Shown here piece by piece: positions 63,212 to 64,000 of a DNA stretch of 64,000 nt. Within the stretch, counting starts at the first letter, position 1. Each line of letters begins with the position of its first letter. Position numbers and translations under genes: made by a program. Source of the DNA: Monocercomonoides exilis (taxonomy: Eukaryota > Preaxostyla > Oxymonadida > Polymastigidae); contig LSRY02000007.1 in the NCBI GenBank assembly GCA_001643675.2, forward strand, positions 5,001 to 69,000, in the 5' to 3' direction. Below the pieces are notes generated by a model. That model searched no databases. It worked only from the letters and a program-made list of their open reading frames with translations, and was not told the DNA's origin.

Positions 63212-64000
63212 CTGGATCAATTGATCATTCTCACACAAACATCAACACAAACACAGATATCTTCCCTTCTTCTTCTGTCTCTTCATCTTCATCTTCATCA
63301 ACATCTTCTTCTCTTATCCGAAAGCATCTTTTCCGCACTGACTCCTTCCTTTCTGACTCCTCCCAGCTTCCATCTGCTCCTCTTCTGTTCCATTTCCTCA
63401 GCGGCTTCTTTGTTCTGCACGAAGAGCGCCGTCTGTCTGCCCACGACGCCCTCAAACACAGCTGGCTGAAAGAAGAAGGCGTCAAAGAGGCGTCTTTGTG
63501 GGATGCCAAAAGAGACGCAAGAGAGGCACTTCGGCGGCGGAGAGAGGAGCAGGAGAGGAGAGAGCGCATTGCAGACGAGAGGAACAGGCGGAAGGAGCGG
63601 AAGGTGCAGCGCCTGCGGAACCAGCTGACAGAATGCTCGGCAGGCAATGCAGCAGGCGATGGAGACATCGAAGAAAGGAGACATCGCATCGAGCGCAAAC
63701 TCAGCCGCATCATGAGACAGCCAAATGCTGCATTTTCACGCCGAAGATGGCACAGACACAGAAAATACAGAAGAAGAGAAGAGAAGCAGAAGGAATACGA
63801 CTCAAGAACAACCGCTTCGAGAACGCAATCTCGCTCGTTTAGCTCATCCAGCACAGGCTCTTATTCGGGAAGGAGCTATTCTTCGGATGCTTCGTCGTAT
63901 TCACACAGATCGAAGGGTTCAAATGCACACTCTCGTTCTTCGTCTTTATCATCATCTTCATCTTCTCTTTCGTATTCATCTTCATCTTCTTCATCTTCTT
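61097..64000 (+). CDS. CLK/LAMMER-type protein kinase with a long insertion in the C-lobe (partial, runs off window)
   Basis: Exons 61097-61166, 61229-61451, 61519-61780, 61843-61972, 62065-62230, 62397-64000+ keep one frame for at least 818 residues. Kinase motifs: GEGTFGKV (45-52), Lys67 (VAIK), Glu82, HTDLKPEN with Asp165, DFG with Asp201, TRHYR, DMWSVGC, and REHLALIQR (261-269), the LAMMER-motif position. The order and spacing match CLK kinases, which phosphorylate SR splicing factors; this supports choosing the GTTTGA donor at 61452, which restores CLK spacing (NLFVQL). Two oddities: the usual APE motif reads PLE (223-225), and a Ser-rich insertion of about 310 residues separates ERFFRM from the final kinase helix ([16 protein letters not shown], near 620-640). 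After the kinase comes an R/E-rich helix and then an Arg/Ser-rich tail still open at the window edge. Confidence 0.9.

Overview
The window looks like a protein-rich, AT-rich chromosome piece from a unicellular eukaryote. Nine of the twelve genes are broken by short introns (44 reconstructed, about 40 to 210 bp, all GT...AG), which rules out a prokaryote. The left end carries a subtelomere-like satellite with TTAGGG-type motifs. An anaerobic flagellate of the oxymonad/Preaxostyla type is my best guess (inference from intron density, serine/glutamate-rich proteins and surface-protein content; nothing in the window proves it).

Layout. 1-5885: six head-to-tail copies of a ~1.03 kb satellite, the last cut off exactly at an expanded telomere-like motif. 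5886-7450: AT-rich spacer with degenerate GTGAYTATAT motifs. 7451-9922 (+): secreted, membrane-anchored protein with two related halves. 9923-12252: no convincing gene. 12253-27840 (-): a giant (about 5,041 residue) UBR-type E3 ubiquitin ligase whose UBR box and C-terminal end lie in small exons outside the 14.3 kb main exon. 29559-33350 (+): five-span, prominin-like membrane protein. 34849-36427 (+): LCAT/lysosomal-phospholipase-like acyl hydrolase. 37228-39108 (+): GH13 alpha-amylase. 39602-43951 (-) and 44193-49211 (+): two large, divergently transcribed proteins of unknown function, the second with a coiled coil. 50103-52872 (+): secreted, membrane-anchored S41 protease. 53516-54797 (-): FYRN/FYRC chromatin-type protein in seven exons. 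55021-56960 (-): membrane-anchored cathepsin-B-like protease in ten exons. 57054-60941 (-): low-complexity protein of unknown function. 61097-64000 (+, runs off the end): CLK/LAMMER kinase with a long insertion in its C-lobe.

How the genes fit together. There is no operon logic. Six genes encode proteins entering the secretory or endolysosomal route (two proteases, an amylase, a lipase-like enzyme, a surface beta-helix-like protein and a pentaspan protein), fitting a phagotrophic or gut-dwelling cell. The others are regulatory (E3 ligase, CLK kinase, FYR protein) or large disordered/coiled-coil proteins. A recurrent theme is very long low-complexity insertion: the E3 ligase RING and the kinase C-lobe are each split by hundreds of disordered residues, yet the flanking conserved motifs are intact.

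Exon joins below were made by hand from reading frame, GT/AG sites and family motifs; every joined gene keeps frame to its stop or to the window edge.
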